A stretch of DNA of 64,000 nt from Crotophaga sulcirostris (taxonomy: Eukaryota; Chordata; Aves; Cuculiformes; Crotophagidae), in assembly GCA_013397455.1 (NCBI GenBank), contig VYZB01000024.1, positions 234,168 through 298,167 of the forward strand. Reading direction: 5' to 3'. The position numbers were made by a program, and so were the translations under genes. Within the stretch, counting starts at the first letter, position 1. Every line of letters starts with the position of its first letter. Shown here one piece after another: positions 35,701 to 49,859 of the stretch. Below the pieces are notes generated by a model. That model had not been told where the DNA came from. It did not search any database and saw only the letters and a list, made by a program, of their open reading frames with translations.

Positions 35701-38700
35701 TACGACTTGATTTCTCTGTCTTCTCTAAACAAGAATAATGCTGTTTCTTAGCTCTTAGAACTCTTCCACTCTTAATGTGTGTCTCCACTGCAGAGATCGT
35801 TATCAGCAGCACCTTCCTTCAGCAAACAAAAATCAATTTGCATGTACCATGTGGTATCTGCTGCAGTACAGGGCTATTGCACTCTGTACATATGTTAATC
35901 CCATACCGTTCTGCTAGAATAGTGTAGGTCATGTTTCTGTATTCAAAAAGTGGAGATTTCAAGGTGACCATACAGGTCTTGTGTCCTTAGCCACTGTTAA
36001 GTTTAGAAGCCCTATGGCCTTTTAACTGTGCACTCTTGCACTAACTTCTACTGCCTCCCACAGCTTGAGGGGTGCTTCTATACCAAAGGGATGCCTCTAT
36101 AACAGGGGAGTGACATATAACAAATCACCTATCACTTTGGGGGACCATGTCCATGCTTGCAAGCTGGTGTAAGGAAAGGACTCAAGGATTCTCCTCAATG
36201 CATAAACATCAAGTCATTGTCTTAGCAGCAGCCTCAGCAGTTGAACTGTCACCCTCACGACCCTCTCAAATTGTCCCAGTCTTTGTCAGGAACATGATGT
36301 TGATGGTGGGGGTTTCTTCCTCAGCTACCTTGGATCCATTTAGGGTTATTTTTGTATGTTTTCAAACTGTTTGAACACTCTTGCTACTGATCTGCAGGTT
36401 TAATTGTACAGTGATTGCTTTGTTTTGTTACACCTTTACCATAGATGGTATTTCCATACAAGTTCTACCTATTAGTCTATATCTGGAGAGGGACTACCTA
36501 TGCCGTGTTGAATTTTGAGATATGTGGCAAACATGCTATGTTTTAAACAGGGCAATCCCTCCTACTCCCTACACACCCCCCCTCCTTTTTTTTCCTCCTT
36601 TCTTCCTTGGAAGTAAACATTCACAAACACTATTTAATATAGTCTAAAATCAGTATGTAACTAAAGTCCAGAAAAATGTTTTGGATTAAAATTTAACGCT
36701 TGTATGCTCAAGTTAGTTTCTTTTGCAGTGTGGAACAGTCTTCTAGTTCTGAGACATGCATAGTTTTTACATGAGGATGGCTGTTAGGGAGCTCAGCGTC
36801 ACTACTTTTATAAACAGAAGATTGTTAAGTATTTCCAGGCCTGTCTTCTTCTGGACTTCAATTTACAGATCAAATGAAGAGTCAGGATCCCTGCTGGTTT
36901 TAGATTGGCCTCAGAGAAGATACTTCTAATTCCTGTCTTATGCCTCAGGATGTTCATATTCTGGTACCACATATCTTTTTTTTTGTCTCAAATGCTGTAG
37001 GGGCTTGGTGCTTGCCCTAGACACTTGTTTGTATACTGTATATTTAGTGAGTGCGAGAGCTTCCTCTGTGTTTGAGCTGCTTTGGTAGCCCACCCACCCT
37101 GCATGCCTCGTGGTTATTTACAGTTGAAGGAAGAGCAAAGGTCATCCAGTAGCTGGAAACATCCCTGGGGCTGGGCAGTCCATGGTCTACCACATCCTTC
37201 TGGGCAAATCACTTTGTCCCACTGGAACTCAGCTCCTGTCTGTCAAGCAGGATGATAGACAATCTGTAGCTTGAAAGGGTGTTGTGGGTTTTAACATATT
37301 AAAGAGTGTAAGGTGCTCACCTGATAGGTGAGCTCAGATCATGGAGGTTAAATGCAGAACTTCCAAACCTGAAGGGTTTAACTGTGTCTATCCCAGGACC
37401 TACAGTGGTAGTAGTTTGCTGAGTGATGCAGAGACTTGTAATAAGCACCCTCAGGAATGAGCAGTCCTCAGATACTTTAAAAGTGAAAATGGGTGGGCAT
37501 ATGTCAAAGACAGCTACTAAATTGGAATGAAAAGGGGAGAAGGCTGTGATGTCTTGCATGCTGAAACAGTCTATGAGAAGTGCTGTGGCTTTCAGCTCAC
37601 TGCTTTTCCCATTTTCCCTTGGTGAGTTAGATCTATTTTTAAACTCAGTATCTTTTCAATAATGCATAAGTTAACAATAGAGACATATATTACTGGAAAA
37701 AAAAACACAAATGAGCTTAAAAAAACCCAGAAAATCCTACCCAGACTGCTTTCACGAGGGTCTCTGGGAGAAACAGAGCACATTTGTCTGTTCAGTTTCC
37801 AGACATCTTTTGCAAAATTCTTTTTTTAGAGCAAAGCTCCCGTCTTTGAACTAAGATTTTTTATTTACGAAGTACCTTCCCAATCAAAACAACTGAATAA
37901 ACACTATGCTGAGAGAGGTACATCACTTTGCAGGCTGTGTATTTTGACATAGCACAGCCCGATTGTGGTGTGCCAGTACTTTAGCACCTTTGCATGACAG
38001 GAGAAGGAGTGTCAGGAAAACCCTTCTCCTCTGGGAACAGCATGCGTGAATGGTTGAGCTAAGCTGTGCAACTGCAACTAATCTTGTTTTTCCAAGCTGT
38101 GCAGATCTGTGGTCGACGTGCTCCGTGTCCATGGGACAGCCAAACCACCACAGCTCCTGTGTGCGTGTGAGCCTGTAAGACCTGAAGCACTGAATGGCTG
38201 CCCCAGCAAAGATGGTTAGTGGGGGTGGTTACCTCCAAGTGGCTTTTGCAACCTGTTTCCAGTGGCCACGCTCTGTCTCTGTAGCTGGCACATGTCCATG
38301 GAGAAGGATCAAGGGAAAGTGGTGGCTGGGAATATTGTCACTGCCAAACCAATTTATCCGACCCCGATTGCTCCAAGAAAAAAGAGGTTGCAGGGACTGA
38401 GCCGCTGGGCAAATTAATTATCCTGGCAGCTTTCAGATTTGTAACCTCTGCCTTCGCGAGGACGCTGTAAGCCACAAAAGCCTGTGCTTGCATGTGAACC
38501 ATGCCAGCAGGCAGAAACTGCAGAACTGATTTTGTTTCTTCTTATGTGTTAAACTCAAAGTGTTTCTGGGCCTGAGCTGGAGGACTGCAGCCCTCTACTC
38601 TGCTCAGCTCAGCAGTGACACGAGCAGTGAGTTTAGAGATGGAGCAGGACTGTGAAATTAAGAACGTACCTGGGGATTTGGATCGGCTGCATTTTTCGTG

Positions 38701-41700
38701 TCATCTAGATCTAGTTCTGCTAATGAGACCTCTAACTGAAGACAAGGGAGAACGTTTGTTTTCAGTAATCTTTATTTCCGAAAAAGTGAACTCTAGTGAT
38801 CTTAAGGGAAAAAGAGAGTGATGCAGAGTATTTATAAATCCGTTATCAATCATACAATTTTATTCCCTTTCACTTGTGTCTAATGCTTTTATACTATCAT
38901 GTAGACAGTAATAAATATTCATGTGGGTGGAAAAGATAGCAGGTTTTTTTTTTCCCAATTACATTTGGAAATAATTTCCACTCTGGTTGCCTGAAAAATT
39001 ACAGTTCTGTGCTGGTTTTCAGACACATTATTTTAATACTTTGTGAGATATTTTGGGTGAAATGGCTAGCTAATTGGAACTGTTCCATCGAAAGAATTCT
39101 CTTTTCTCTCTGTCTTCAAATTTCAAAGTGTCTACAATATAGAATAAGTTTACTATTTATTTTCCTCAGAAGTTAGTAATGTCTGTTATTAAGGCATTAA
39201 TGTGTTATAGGGTTTAAAGAAATAAAAAAACTTGCCAGTATGTTAGCCATGGTTCAGTAACTGATGCAAGAGATAAAAATGGTCATCTACCTGGTCCCAA
39301 CACAGGAAATGCTTTAAAGGATAGTGTTTGTAATACCTTTTGGGTCCCTACATTGAATTTTTAACAGGGGTTTGGGGTTATTGATTGAAAATGGTGAAAT
39401 TTTGTGATATCTATTTAATTTACAAAAGTTAAACATGAAGTGATGTGTATAGTACCTGTAGTTTTTTAGGATTATTGCTCATGGTTTAGTTTCAAGAGAA
39501 CTGTAAGAGTTTTAGACGAGTCTGGGCAGAGAGTTGGAGAATATGTTCTTTGGTTTATGTGTTATCAATGGGGAATAAGGGCTTTACTTAAAATTTGGTG
39601 TGTCAGTTACACTGTGCTTTGTAGAGATTGTGAAGAAGGGGTAGATTTGACTTCATCCTGCAAAATATGTAGTCCTCTGTACTTTTGCAATATTGCAGTA
39701 TTGCATGTCCTTTGGCTGTTTGCCCGTATATGCTCCTGTATGTGCCTGGGCTCTTCCAACAGTCAGTACAGATGGGTTTTGCCTTTTGGAGTCCTACAGG
39801 ATGCACGTGTCTTGCCTTTCCTTATGTTGCAGGCCTGACGACATAAAAGGTGGTGCATGCTCCCTGCTTTGCCTCTCATCCAGCTTTGGCGGAAAACAAT
39901 ATCTTTAAATTCCCATATGGTCTGCAGCTGTTCCCAGAACCTCTTCTTTCCCACCCTCTTCCCCTGCCCATTTTCTTTTTATTTTGGAATCCTCCAGAGA
40001 GTTGCACTGTCCTTTTCTCCACCTTCAAGCTTGCCATTACAGGTGAAGTGACACATAACAGTCTTCTGGCCTCCACCCTATGGCCTCTACACAGAAGTGA
40101 CACTCAAGTTTGGGCTTTTCCAGGTTGCCTGTCTTCAAGTGGAGGCACTAAAGGCATCTTCAGGGTGTGTGTTATTTGTAAGGTTTTATTCATTTTCTGA
40201 CTCAAAAAGGTGCTTTAGACCAAAGTCGAAATTTACCCTGAGAAATACTTGCCCTCCTTCCCTAGTCTCTTACTGCACCAAAGTTAGAAAAGCATGGACC
40301 CCTTCGTGCTTGGGGAGGTCTTCATCTGGGAGAATGTTCTCCAAGAAAGAAAACTGTCCCCAGTGTCTTTGGGAAGGCTTTCTGCACTCTCTTCTAGTTT
40401 TCCAGGATTGTAGACCTTGCAGTCTCATGGCAGCAGTGCCCATTTGCAGGAAGCTTCTCCCTCACGGCATGGTAAATGGAACAAAACTGCATATCTGAGC
40501 AGACAGTGCGTGGATGATCTTATTCTACTAGGAGACTCAATGTGGGACTTCACACCTACTGCTTCTGACTTCTTCAGTGGTGCTGACTTGTAATGACTCC
40601 GTGAACTGGGGGGATTTCTTTTATGTACCTCTTCTGTAGATGCATAGACTTACTTTGTAGTTGTTCCCTTTGTGTTTATGGCATGTGATTAAAAAAATTA
40701 ATTATTCTAATTTAGATTACAATAAGTCCTACTGATGATTTATTTTTTTAAAATGGAAAGCATTCTAGTTCTTGAAGATCTCTGGGTTGCTGATCCACCC
40801 GAGTCCTGTCCAGCTCTGGTCAAGTCATGGTAGAAATCTGCTTCCATCTGTGAGACAAATGTATAAAAGTCTCAGTAATTTCCGTTGGAATTCTATCTAA
40901 TTGCTTTTTGGAATTGTATGAAATGTAGTAAGCACTTCTAAAGTAGGCTTCCCAGTGTTAACCCATGTTCTCATCAGAAGTAAAATAAATAATTACTTTA
41001 AAGATAAGATGGTTTTCTATTACGAAAAAAAAGTGTGTGTTTGCCAAAATCTTATGTAGTTTATCAGCTTTTCTGACAAAACCAACAACAAAAAAAGAAG
41101 TTTAGGATTTTTTTTGGCTATAATTTCTTTTTTTTAACAGAGGAAAAGAAAAATGAAAACATTCTTTGAAAATATTGCAAAAGCTTTTGAAGTCTTGCCT
41201 TAAAGAAACCAAATGCAATTTAGAACATTTTAAACATTTTTCTCAAATTTTGATTTAACAAACAGGTATACATTTGTGCTTCTTATTCTTTTGGTTGTAT
41301 TATTTTTCTGCAAACTTTCCCTTTTCTCCCTGGACAAAACATTGCATTCTATGTTTCATTCATTATCTGGTGTGTTGCTGTTACCCAGTCATAGTGTAGG
41401 GTTCTTTGCTGCAAGCTCTGAAAAACTTCAGTATGAGACAAAAGTGTAATTGTGCTTTTGGAAATGATATTTTACAAGTCTGGGATAGTAACTCATGATT
41501 TTTTCCATGTCCTTTTATAGACCCATATCAGTAGTACTGATAAAATACGTATTTGTATCCTCAGTAAATTGCTGGAACTCAAGTGGCCAAGTAGCTAAGA
41601 ATAATTGCTTATTTTGAATTGTTTTCCAATGCTTTACAACAAGTTGATCATTCAGGAAAAATGAATAAGATTCTGTTTTGGTGTGTTTCCTCTTATTTAA

Positions 41701-44700
41701 GTATCTTTGAAGATTAAAAAAGAATTGCTTGGGGGAAGGAAGCACATGTGGAAAAAAGCTGTTAATACACTATTTCTCGTTAGAGTAAGGGATCTGGTAT
41801 TTGTGTGTTGAATTACCACTAGTGAACAGAAGCTGTCTTGATAAAAGTATAAAGAATGTGTGCTATTTGTGGGCCATTTTTGGCATGACAAAGATGGTAA
41901 TGAAGTTGAATTTTCTGAGCTTTCACTATATGGTACATTCTGTATTTTAAAATACTCCGGGGGAAAAAAAACCAACAAACTATTTCAGGGGTACAAAATG
42001 ATGATGCTTAGAAATATGACCTAGACAGAACTATATCAACACACTGTTGGCAAATGCCTTTGAATACTTAGACTGTATTTAGATAGCAGGGAGGGATAAT
42101 GATGATTAAATAGCCTAGGAGGCTTCCTTTGGCATCAGGGCATACCTGGGTCAGGGTGACAGTTCGAGGAGTGGGAATGACATGACCCCTGGGATGCCTA
42201 ATAAGTTTACCCTCTGCTCCTGTCTATTGCAGTTTTAGTCTATTTGTGGTTCTACACCTCTTGACTCCTTTCTGAGGTGATGGTGTGATAGTATAGAACT
42301 TAGTTCTTTCACCATCATTTCTGTTGAGTGCGAAGCTGGGGTTCTGCCTTGCTGCTGAGGGAGCAGTGCCTGTGTGCTACTGCACAGCAGTACTTTTGAG
42401 TAGCAAATCTAAGTCTACATTTTCTGAGTAAGTGTCACCTTCCATTTCATTTTCTGTGAATGAAGCTAAAGCACGTACGTGGATTCCGGCATGCATACCC
42501 GTCTGTGCTTATAGACCCATTCTTGTAATCTGAATTTTAAGCTGGAATGAGTGGTATCTCATCTCAGAGGACTTAGTTCTTTCAGGGGCTGAGTGCCCTT
42601 GACTTCTGCTCATTGAAGTGGGAATTGGGCATCTTCACTTTGTGCATGCTCAGATTGTAAGGACCGAAGTATGAACTTTATGTCTCAGAACAATATCTTC
42701 ATCCCCTGGATAAAGAAAATTTCTTTAGTAGCTTGTAATATCTGGAATAGCACTTCTTCAGCTCTTGCTTTTTGATTATCTCATTCTAAGTTGAAAACGT
42801 TTCCTCTCTTCACCTTGTCCTTAATGTGTACTTCCTGATGATATTATATATTAATTCTTCAAATGCATTATTTAAGTTTGAAGAGCATTTTAGGTTGCAA
42901 GCTGTTTAAAAAGTGAAATAGTATATGAAAGGATGCTTGACCTAAGGGAGAACAAACCTACTCTATTGTTAATTTGTTTAAATACATGTTAATTTTATAT
43001 TATTTGTATATAGGGATTAAGACTTTGTAGAGAATGTATCATTGCATTTCAGGGGTTTACTAGTGTTCCTGATGTTAAATTGACTTCTGTGTGAGGAGAT
43101 TTAACTCAAATATTTGACGTAAAATACAAACTCATATATATTCGGATTGTTTCTGTGTTATTTTTCATGCCTTCCACATTGAAAAACTGTAGAGTATATT
43201 GTAAGAAAATGAAATGAATGTTGCAAATGCTGGAATTCTGTGTGAGAAATTTGTCTGTACCTTGGAGACTGCAGCTCAATGAAGAGAAAACTGGTTGTAC
43301 TTAGAAAAGGGTTCTGCTCTGTTAAATTTTGTTTCACTTTAAAGTATTTCATATAAAAATGTAAGACCAGTAGATTTTAATGAAGACAGGTGCTTCTTGT
43401 AATGCAGAAGTGGTACCAGGTCTTTGCTTTGGTATTGTACCAAAAATACTAAGCTGTAGTGCAAAGCCTGAACTCTGTGTAAGGTGATGATACAGATGCT
43501 GGAAGAGCTGGAATTGACCTGTTCTGCACCCATCTGCCATTGGGTTTAACCATATTTTCACACAAAGTAAGTTTCCATGAAATGTCGGTGTATCTCTGGG
43601 ATTCCCTTCCACATTTTTATTCTCTGATTTTGAATGTTTTAACGCTTACATATTTTTGACCAGAAATATCAGTCTTAAAAGCTTGACCTGTAGTCTGTTG
43701 TTTAAATTGAAGTAGACTGGTTGTCATAAGCGCTGTGTATTAATACCTTCTGCTTTGGTAACATGTATAATGAATGCTCAACTGGTGAAACTATTTCATG
43801 TAGTTTCCTGAGAGAAATGTCAATTTGGGAGCAAAGAGGGGAAAAGAACTGATGATATGTCCAGGAGACTTAAAGTGAAACTTATTATAGCTCAGATATG
43901 CCAACATTTTTCAGTTAGCCTTTTTTTTGCTTCCTTTGGTTGAATGAATCCATTGTATGGCACAGAGTGGAGATGATAGAATTGATGCCAACCCAATAAT
44001 AGTCTGAGAGCAATGATTAGAGTATTCCTCTTATTATAGATACTCTAGTTGAATACTCCTTGACTGAAATCGAGCAAATCAGGGCTTTGAATGTGAGTGA
44101 ACAGGGTTTTGCAGGTCTTTGGCTAATATGAAGATACGTTTTGAAAAAAATATTTTGTTTAAACTGTTACATTGCTGATTAAAGTTTTACTTTGGAAAAG
44201 TTGATGGAATTTTTTTGGTGAAAAGTCATTTGTTGGAAATTCCTCACCAGCACTAACTGTAAATACGTTTTCACAGAATTGGAAGTGTCTCAGACTTCTT
44301 ACTATCTCTTCTTACGCTCAAATTCTCTAACCATTATGGAGAATAGTCATTTCCATCGCCACACAACACTGGTCTGTGTACAAAAATGTAAATGGAAAAC
44401 ACATTTATTCCTGTTAAGACATTCCTTAAACTTAGGCACTTTGCTTTTGTATTATCTTTTCTGTAAGGGCGTATGTATTTATAATTATAGCAATGAACGT
44501 TCGAGGTTATATCACCAAACACTGATAGCTATATGCAGAATCAATTAGCTTATAATGAAATAGGCATCAATGCATATGTCTTTGTGATTTAAGGAACAAC
44601 TATATTTATTTTTCTAACTTTCAGTTTAATACTCATCTCCAAATATTAAGAGTGCTGCAGATTGCAGTTGTACTAGCAGTGTTTAGCAGATGTGCTGAAA

Positions 44701-44809
44701 CTATTCCTGTGAAAAGAGTATTAGAGGATTGATTAATTGGAAGTATCATTGTAAATATGTATGTGTCTCTTTTTGTGAGGGGGGGAAAAATTTGGTATAT
44801 ATATAACAG
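29744..44809. other. Repeat-poor intronic stretch
   Basis: Fifteen kilobases with no transposon or exon that I recognise. It contains the 44-bp palindrome listed separately, a T-rich and A-rich tract near 34210-34330, a C-rich/T-rich tract at about 36570-36605, and scattered homopolymers. The longest open frame is 133 codons (40097-40498, +), without recognisable domains. The scarcity of repeats compared with 44.8-60.5 kb may mean selection on intronic regulatory sequence, but that is only a suggestion. Confidence 0.45.
32198..32241. repeat. 44-bp near-perfect palindrome (21-bp arms, 2-bp loop)
   Basis: The left arm 32198-32218 (GTGACACGGCTGACACAACA, then C) is exactly complementary to the right arm 32221-32241, with only GA between. 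A perfect 21-bp stem with a two-base loop is very unlikely by chance in intronic DNA. It could come from a template-switch event or be a tiny fold-back relic. The loop is too small for a normal microRNA precursor. No target duplication was seen around it. Confidence 0.95.
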
Positions 44810-45110
44810 GTGCTGATCTCTTCTCTCTTGTGACCTATGATAGGACCAGAGATAATGGCAGGAAGATGTGCCAGGGGAGGTTTAGACTGGATATTACGAA
44901 GAGGTTCTTCATCCAGCGGGTGGTGGAGCACTGGAGCAGCTCCCCAGGGAAGCAGTCATGGCACCAAGTCTACCAGTACTCAAGAAGCATTTGGACAATA
45001 CCCTCAGTCACACGGTGTGAATGTTGGGAGTGTCCTGTGTAGGGACAGGAGTTGGACTTGATGATCCTTTTGGGTCCCTTTCAACTCAGATAATTCTATG
45101 ATTCTATGAT
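44810..45110 (+). mobile_element. CR1 LINE, 5'-truncated 3' end
   Basis: The sequence follows the avian CR1 3' end: a GATCTCTTCTC start, a GGCAGGAAGATGTGCCAGGG and GGTTTAGACTGGATATTACG region, CTCCCCAGGGAAG, then GGACTTGATGATCCTTTTGG and the terminal tandem ATTCTATG-type repeats at 45094-45110. Only the end of the coding region and the 3' untranslated part remain. CR1 copies are usually truncated at the 5' end and make no clear target duplication, which fits. It is sense to ADAM22. Confidence 0.93.
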
Positions 45111-46590
45111 ATAAAACCCCACATATTTATAACACCCCGTGTGTCTTCTAATTTAAAAACCATTAGCATCGTTGGAGGTTTCTTAGCTTTAACTGATAGT
45201 TTAGCTGAGCATTAAATTCTGTGATACTGTGTGGAGCTTTTGGAAGGCTTTTTCTTGTTCTGCAAGCCACCTTACCCTCCCTGATGATTGCTTGTCAAAT
45301 GCATTGCACTGTAGAACTGGAATCTTAAATCCACATTTTATTATAAGTAACACATGACATGTTAGAAGGATTATTCTTAGAAACATAAGTAATTTAAAGT
45401 ATTGAGCAAGATTCTAGAAATGTGTAGTAAGAAGCATAATAAGAATATCCTTATACATTTTTGTACTGAAGAGGACAATACAGTCTTGAACTTGTGCTTG
45501 TCAGTGTGAACTGTAGGTATAAACAGTGGTGCCATTTATCTAAATTAATGTTTGCAAAACCACACATTATGTTCCTTAAGAACTGCTGAGTGCTGTTGTA
45601 AGAGGTTCTTGAACCCTCTACTGAGATGCTGCTTTGTATTCCCAGGGGTGTTCCCCCACCTCATTTTCAGGCATGATGAGCAGAGGCACTTAAATTAGGA
45701 GGCTGATCTCCGAAGATCTCTGTAGCCAGGAGGGTGAGTGTGGGCTCCTGGAGAAGGTAGTCAAGGCAGGAGGCTGGCAGGCAGGTGATGCCTTTGTAAG
45801 CAACTGCTTGCTCTCTCCACTGGTTGTGCAGAGGGGGATCCCATAGGGACCAGCCTTCCAGTTGGATGTGCCATTTCTCTGTGGCTCAACAGAGTGAATG
45901 AGGGGGTAATTTCCTTGTTTCTTTAAAATCTCTTTCTGTATCTCTGCTCTGCTGCAGAGGTTCCTTTAGGACACCAGGTTAACCCAGGATGAGGACAAGT
46001 GAGGAGATGGAGCAGTTCCCCTGTTAAAAGAGTGTCAGTACATCACTGAGATGCCAAGCAAAGATGACAGGAGATTTGAAAGTAGGTTTCTTGTATAAAT
46101 GCCTGGTCAAATTCAAACTCATCATTCACAGAATGAAAATTTTAATTAGAGGCATCTCCACACTCAGATGCAGATCACAGCTAGAGCCACGTGTGTGTGA
46201 CTGTGTCCCTGGCTGATGGGATTGTTTTACAGATGCTGAATGTGCTCCCAGCCACAGACCCTATCAGCTGGCTGTGTTTTGCATCTCAATTCTGGATGAG
46301 TGAGTGGATCCTTGGGTGGGCAAAAGGACAGGAGTGCAAGAGGGACAGCGGCACACAGAAGTGATACAGAGCTCGCTATTACTTGGCAACGGTGGCACTT
46401 CTGGCTATCAGAGGCCTTGTGATGAAGTGCTGCGTGGAAGAAGCCATTCAGTCTAACTGAGTCAAAGTCTCTCAGAGGGAATATGTTATGCTGTGTGCTC
46501 TTTAGGGCAGTTGTTTTGGTTTTTTTCAAGGCGTGCTACCACACTACAGCTGTTCTGCACCTTTAGCCACTGGGGTTTTTTATGAACAAA

Positions 46591-47323
46591 AATGGAAAAG
46601 CATACTCTCTGCTGGGTAAAAAACTGGCTGGCTGGCTGGACCCAAAGAGTGGTTGTAAATGAAGCTAAATCCAGTTGGAGGCTGGTCAGGCATGGCGTCC
46701 CCCAGGACTCAGTGTAGGGTCCTGTCCTGCTCAATATGTTTATCAAAGATCTGGATGAGGGGATTGAGTGCAGCCTCAGGCAGTTTGCAGAGCACACTAA
46801 GCTGGGTGACAGTGTCGATCTGCTTGAGGATAGGAGGGCTCTGCAGAGAGATCTGGACAGGCTGGATCAATGGGCTGAAACCAACGGGATGAGGTTCAAC
46901 AAGGCCAAATACCGGGTTCTGCACTTGGGACACAACAACCCCAGGCAACGTTACAGGCTTGGGGAAGAATGGCTGGAGAACTGCCTGGCAGAGAAGGACC
47001 TGGGGGTGTTGGTTGACAGCCGGCTGAATATGAGCCACCAGTGTGCCCAGGTGGCCAGAAAGGCTGATGGCATCCTGACCTGTATCAGAAACAGCGTGGC
47101 CAGCAGGGCCAGGGCATTGATTGTGCCCCTGTACTCAGCACTGGTGAGGTTGCACCTCGAATGCTGTGTTCAGTTTCGGGCCCCTCCCTACAAGAAGGAC
47201 ATTGAGGGGCTGGAGCGTGTCCAGAGAAGGGCAACGAGGCTGGTGAAGGGGCTGGAGAACAAGTCTTATGAGAGGCATCTGAGGATACTGTGGTTGTTTA
47301 GCCTAGAGAGAAAAGGTGGCTGA
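46591..47323 (+). pseudogene. CR1 ORF2 reverse-transcriptase remnant
   Basis: One frame runs from WVKNWLAGW through GVPQDSV to the C-terminal CR1 block ([40 protein letters not shown]). A stop codon interrupts it at about 46714, where the family has VPQGSVLGPVL. From the Met at 46736 it stays open for 195 codons. It ends at 47323 in what looks like a small indel just before the usual RRLRGDL ending. The catalytic FADD box reads FAEH, so both essential aspartates are lost. The protein would lack the endonuclease and the N-terminal half of the polymerase. It is dead. Confidence 0.9.
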
Positions 47324-47620
47324 GGGGAGACCTTATTACTGTCTACAACTACTTGAAAGGAGGTTGTAGCGAGGTGAGTGTTGGTCTCTTCTCTCAAGTA
47401 ACAAGTGATAGGATGAGAGGAAATGGCCTCAAATTATACCATGGGAGGTTCAGACTAGATATCAGGAAAAATTCTTCACTGAAAGGGTTCTCAGACACTA
47501 GGACAGGCTGCCCAGGGAAGTGGTTGAGTCCCCATCCCTGGAACTATTAAAAGACAGGTAGATGAGGTTGGACTCGATGATCTGAAAAGTCTTTTCCAAC
47601 CAAATAATTCTATGATTCTA
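46591..47620 (+). mobile_element. CR1 LINE, 5'-truncated, ~1 kb
   Basis: A second and longer CR1 copy in the same orientation, beginning inside the reverse-transcriptase domain and ending in AATTCTATGATTCTA. The 3' part has the standard blocks (AACAAGTGATAGGATGAGAG, GGCTGCCCAGGGAAGTGGTT, GGACTCGATGATCTGAAAAG). It lies 1.5 kb downstream of the first CR1 but is a separate insertion, because both copies have their own 3' tails. Confidence 0.95.
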
Positions 47621-49859
47621 ATCATCTGGCTATGCAGCTGCTTTGTGGAAATTAATTGTATACAGACTTATGTTTTCATCTCAGTGATATTTAGGTGTTT
47701 GGAGAGACATTGACTTGGAACTCTTTGGAGGAAAACAAGGTATATACCAGAACAGTGGAATATTTTCCTGCTCACTTCTGCATCTGCTAAGGTTGCTTTC
47801 ATACTTGCATCTTTCAACTTCTGCAAGATGCAGTTCACACTGTCACTTTAATGCTTTGCTGCACTGCCTTGGAAATGTAGCTGTTCAATGCCAGATAGCT
47901 GCCAAGTTGGAAAGAATACCATTCTTTGAGTCCTACAGAGGTGAGATGGCAGGTGCTCAACCTGATCTACAGAAAATATGATAATTCTGGAAAAAAAACC
48001 ACCCTGGAACACATAAGTAACCTCTGAATGAAGAAGTTGGTCCTTTGAAAAGTGGTGACTGGAGTTGGTGTGCTCAAGTATGAAGATCTTTTTTCATCTT
48101 GAAGAGAACACTTCAGAATAAAAATAGATAAGATTAATAATCATAATAAGCAAGATAGTTCTTAGAAACCTATTCTCAATTTATAAGTGGGTATGTAATG
48201 TTTCTATTTATAGGCACATCATGGCTGAAAGACAAGAGGCTACAGGAAGGGACAAAATAGTCATAAGTGTTTGCATTATGACAAAAAAAAATTGAATCTT
48301 TGCTAGCACCATTAACTCACTTCAGAGAAATTATTGTGGCAAACGCTCTGGAGATGTAAGGAGGTGGTGATTCAGATTTAAGACCCTGTGGGAAGAATGC
48401 AATATCCTTGGGTGTGCTTTGACCCTGCCAGTTTTTCCGTCCTGGGATATGTATCTCCTGAAATTTAAACCATTGCTTAGGTGGCATCATGAGAAGTTGC
48501 AGGTGGTTTGTTTTTGAGCATGGCTGAATAAAATGTGTAAAATTCTGGAAGCATCTGTTAGCACATTAGTCGCATTAGTAGGCATGCAGGATAAAGCAAT
48601 TTGATTTGGGTTTTGAGGCAAGAGAGAGAGTATGTATTCTGCTGTTTTCTAATTGTGAGAATTTAAGCTAGAGTTCTCCAGACAATTCTGCAAATAAGAC
48701 AGTGGATTGGTCCAGGTTTAAAAGAAGATGGACATGAAAGAAGAGAATAAAGGTGTAGAAAAAGGTGTGGCAAAGGAACAAGAGAAGACAAATAAGCAAA
48801 TTTGATCTATAATGTATAGTGTATTGCTGACAGATGCCTCCCAGTGATGTAAAATATATCCTGCATAACTTTGTATGGATATAGAGTGTATAGAGGATCT
48901 CTGTGTATTTGTGTATGTGTAGGATATATATGTATATAAGAAATGGATAGTGGCAGCAGAGTATAACTCAAATGAGAACTACCAGTGCTGTATGAGTCAA
49001 CCAGCTACAAAACTCAGAATTTTGTTCTTAACTCTTTTTACCAATCAATGCACTGATTTAGTAATATGAACGTCATTAGTCATGCCAGGGATTTAATCCC
49101 TTTCCTTTTTCTACGACCTAAAAACCAGCCATAGTTATGTCATTTACCAGTGTAACTGGCCTTAATGGAGAGCTTGGTTGCCTTTAAGGAGTGTGAAGGT
49201 GGGGAGTTTTGTTTGCAGAGGAGCGAAGCTACTGTTAAGGTAGGAGGGATGTGGTACCTATGATAAGAAAAGGGGGAAAGATTTGAACCCTGTGGGCATT
49301 TTGCTGTAGGACTGTTAGTATGAGTTAAATCATAATCTTATCTGTGCAACAGCAGATGGAGAACTGTCAAAGCTTTATTTTCATAAATGGATCTTCAGTT
49401 ACAGATGTGGAGCAGTCTCTGCAATGGATGCAGTTATCAGAGTGCTGCTGACTGCTGTTGTGCTGTACAACTGTTGTAGGTTACATGATGTGAATATGAA
49501 CCATGTATTTAAAAACAGTTCTGTGCTGATGTGCAAAAAATAATTTGCAATCTAAAAGCACAAATATATTTTCTCTCAGTTTCAAGAAATTACTTTGGAC
49601 AGAAAGATCATTTTAAAATATCAAATAACTATTCATTTTGCCCTAAGGAGCAGTGACAGAGATGAAATACAAAAGAAATGAAACTGCACCATATGAATGT
49701 TCCGTCTGTCTTGGCATTGGCAATGGGAGATAACTGTGAAAGAGCACATGGGATGGGCCACTTTCAGGGTACATTCCACTCACCCCCCGCAACATCCATG
49801 GCTGATTAAAGATACCAGAAGGCACATCCTTGGGGATGCCTTTTAGTGTCTGTTTATGA
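47621..49859. other. Intronic stretch with nothing recognisable
   Basis: AT-rich intronic sequence between CR1 copies. An imperfect TG/TA tract lies near 48903-48942. No exon, RNA gene or clear transposon was found. Confidence 0.45.

Noticed and set aside
40097..40498. 133-codon + strand frame with many Cys
   Set aside because: No recognisable pattern of Cys spacing or homology, and it overlaps several other equally long frames in the same region.
46736..47323. 195-codon frame as an independent gene
   Set aside because: It is the C-terminal part of the CR1 reverse transcriptase inside a truncated LINE copy, not a host gene.
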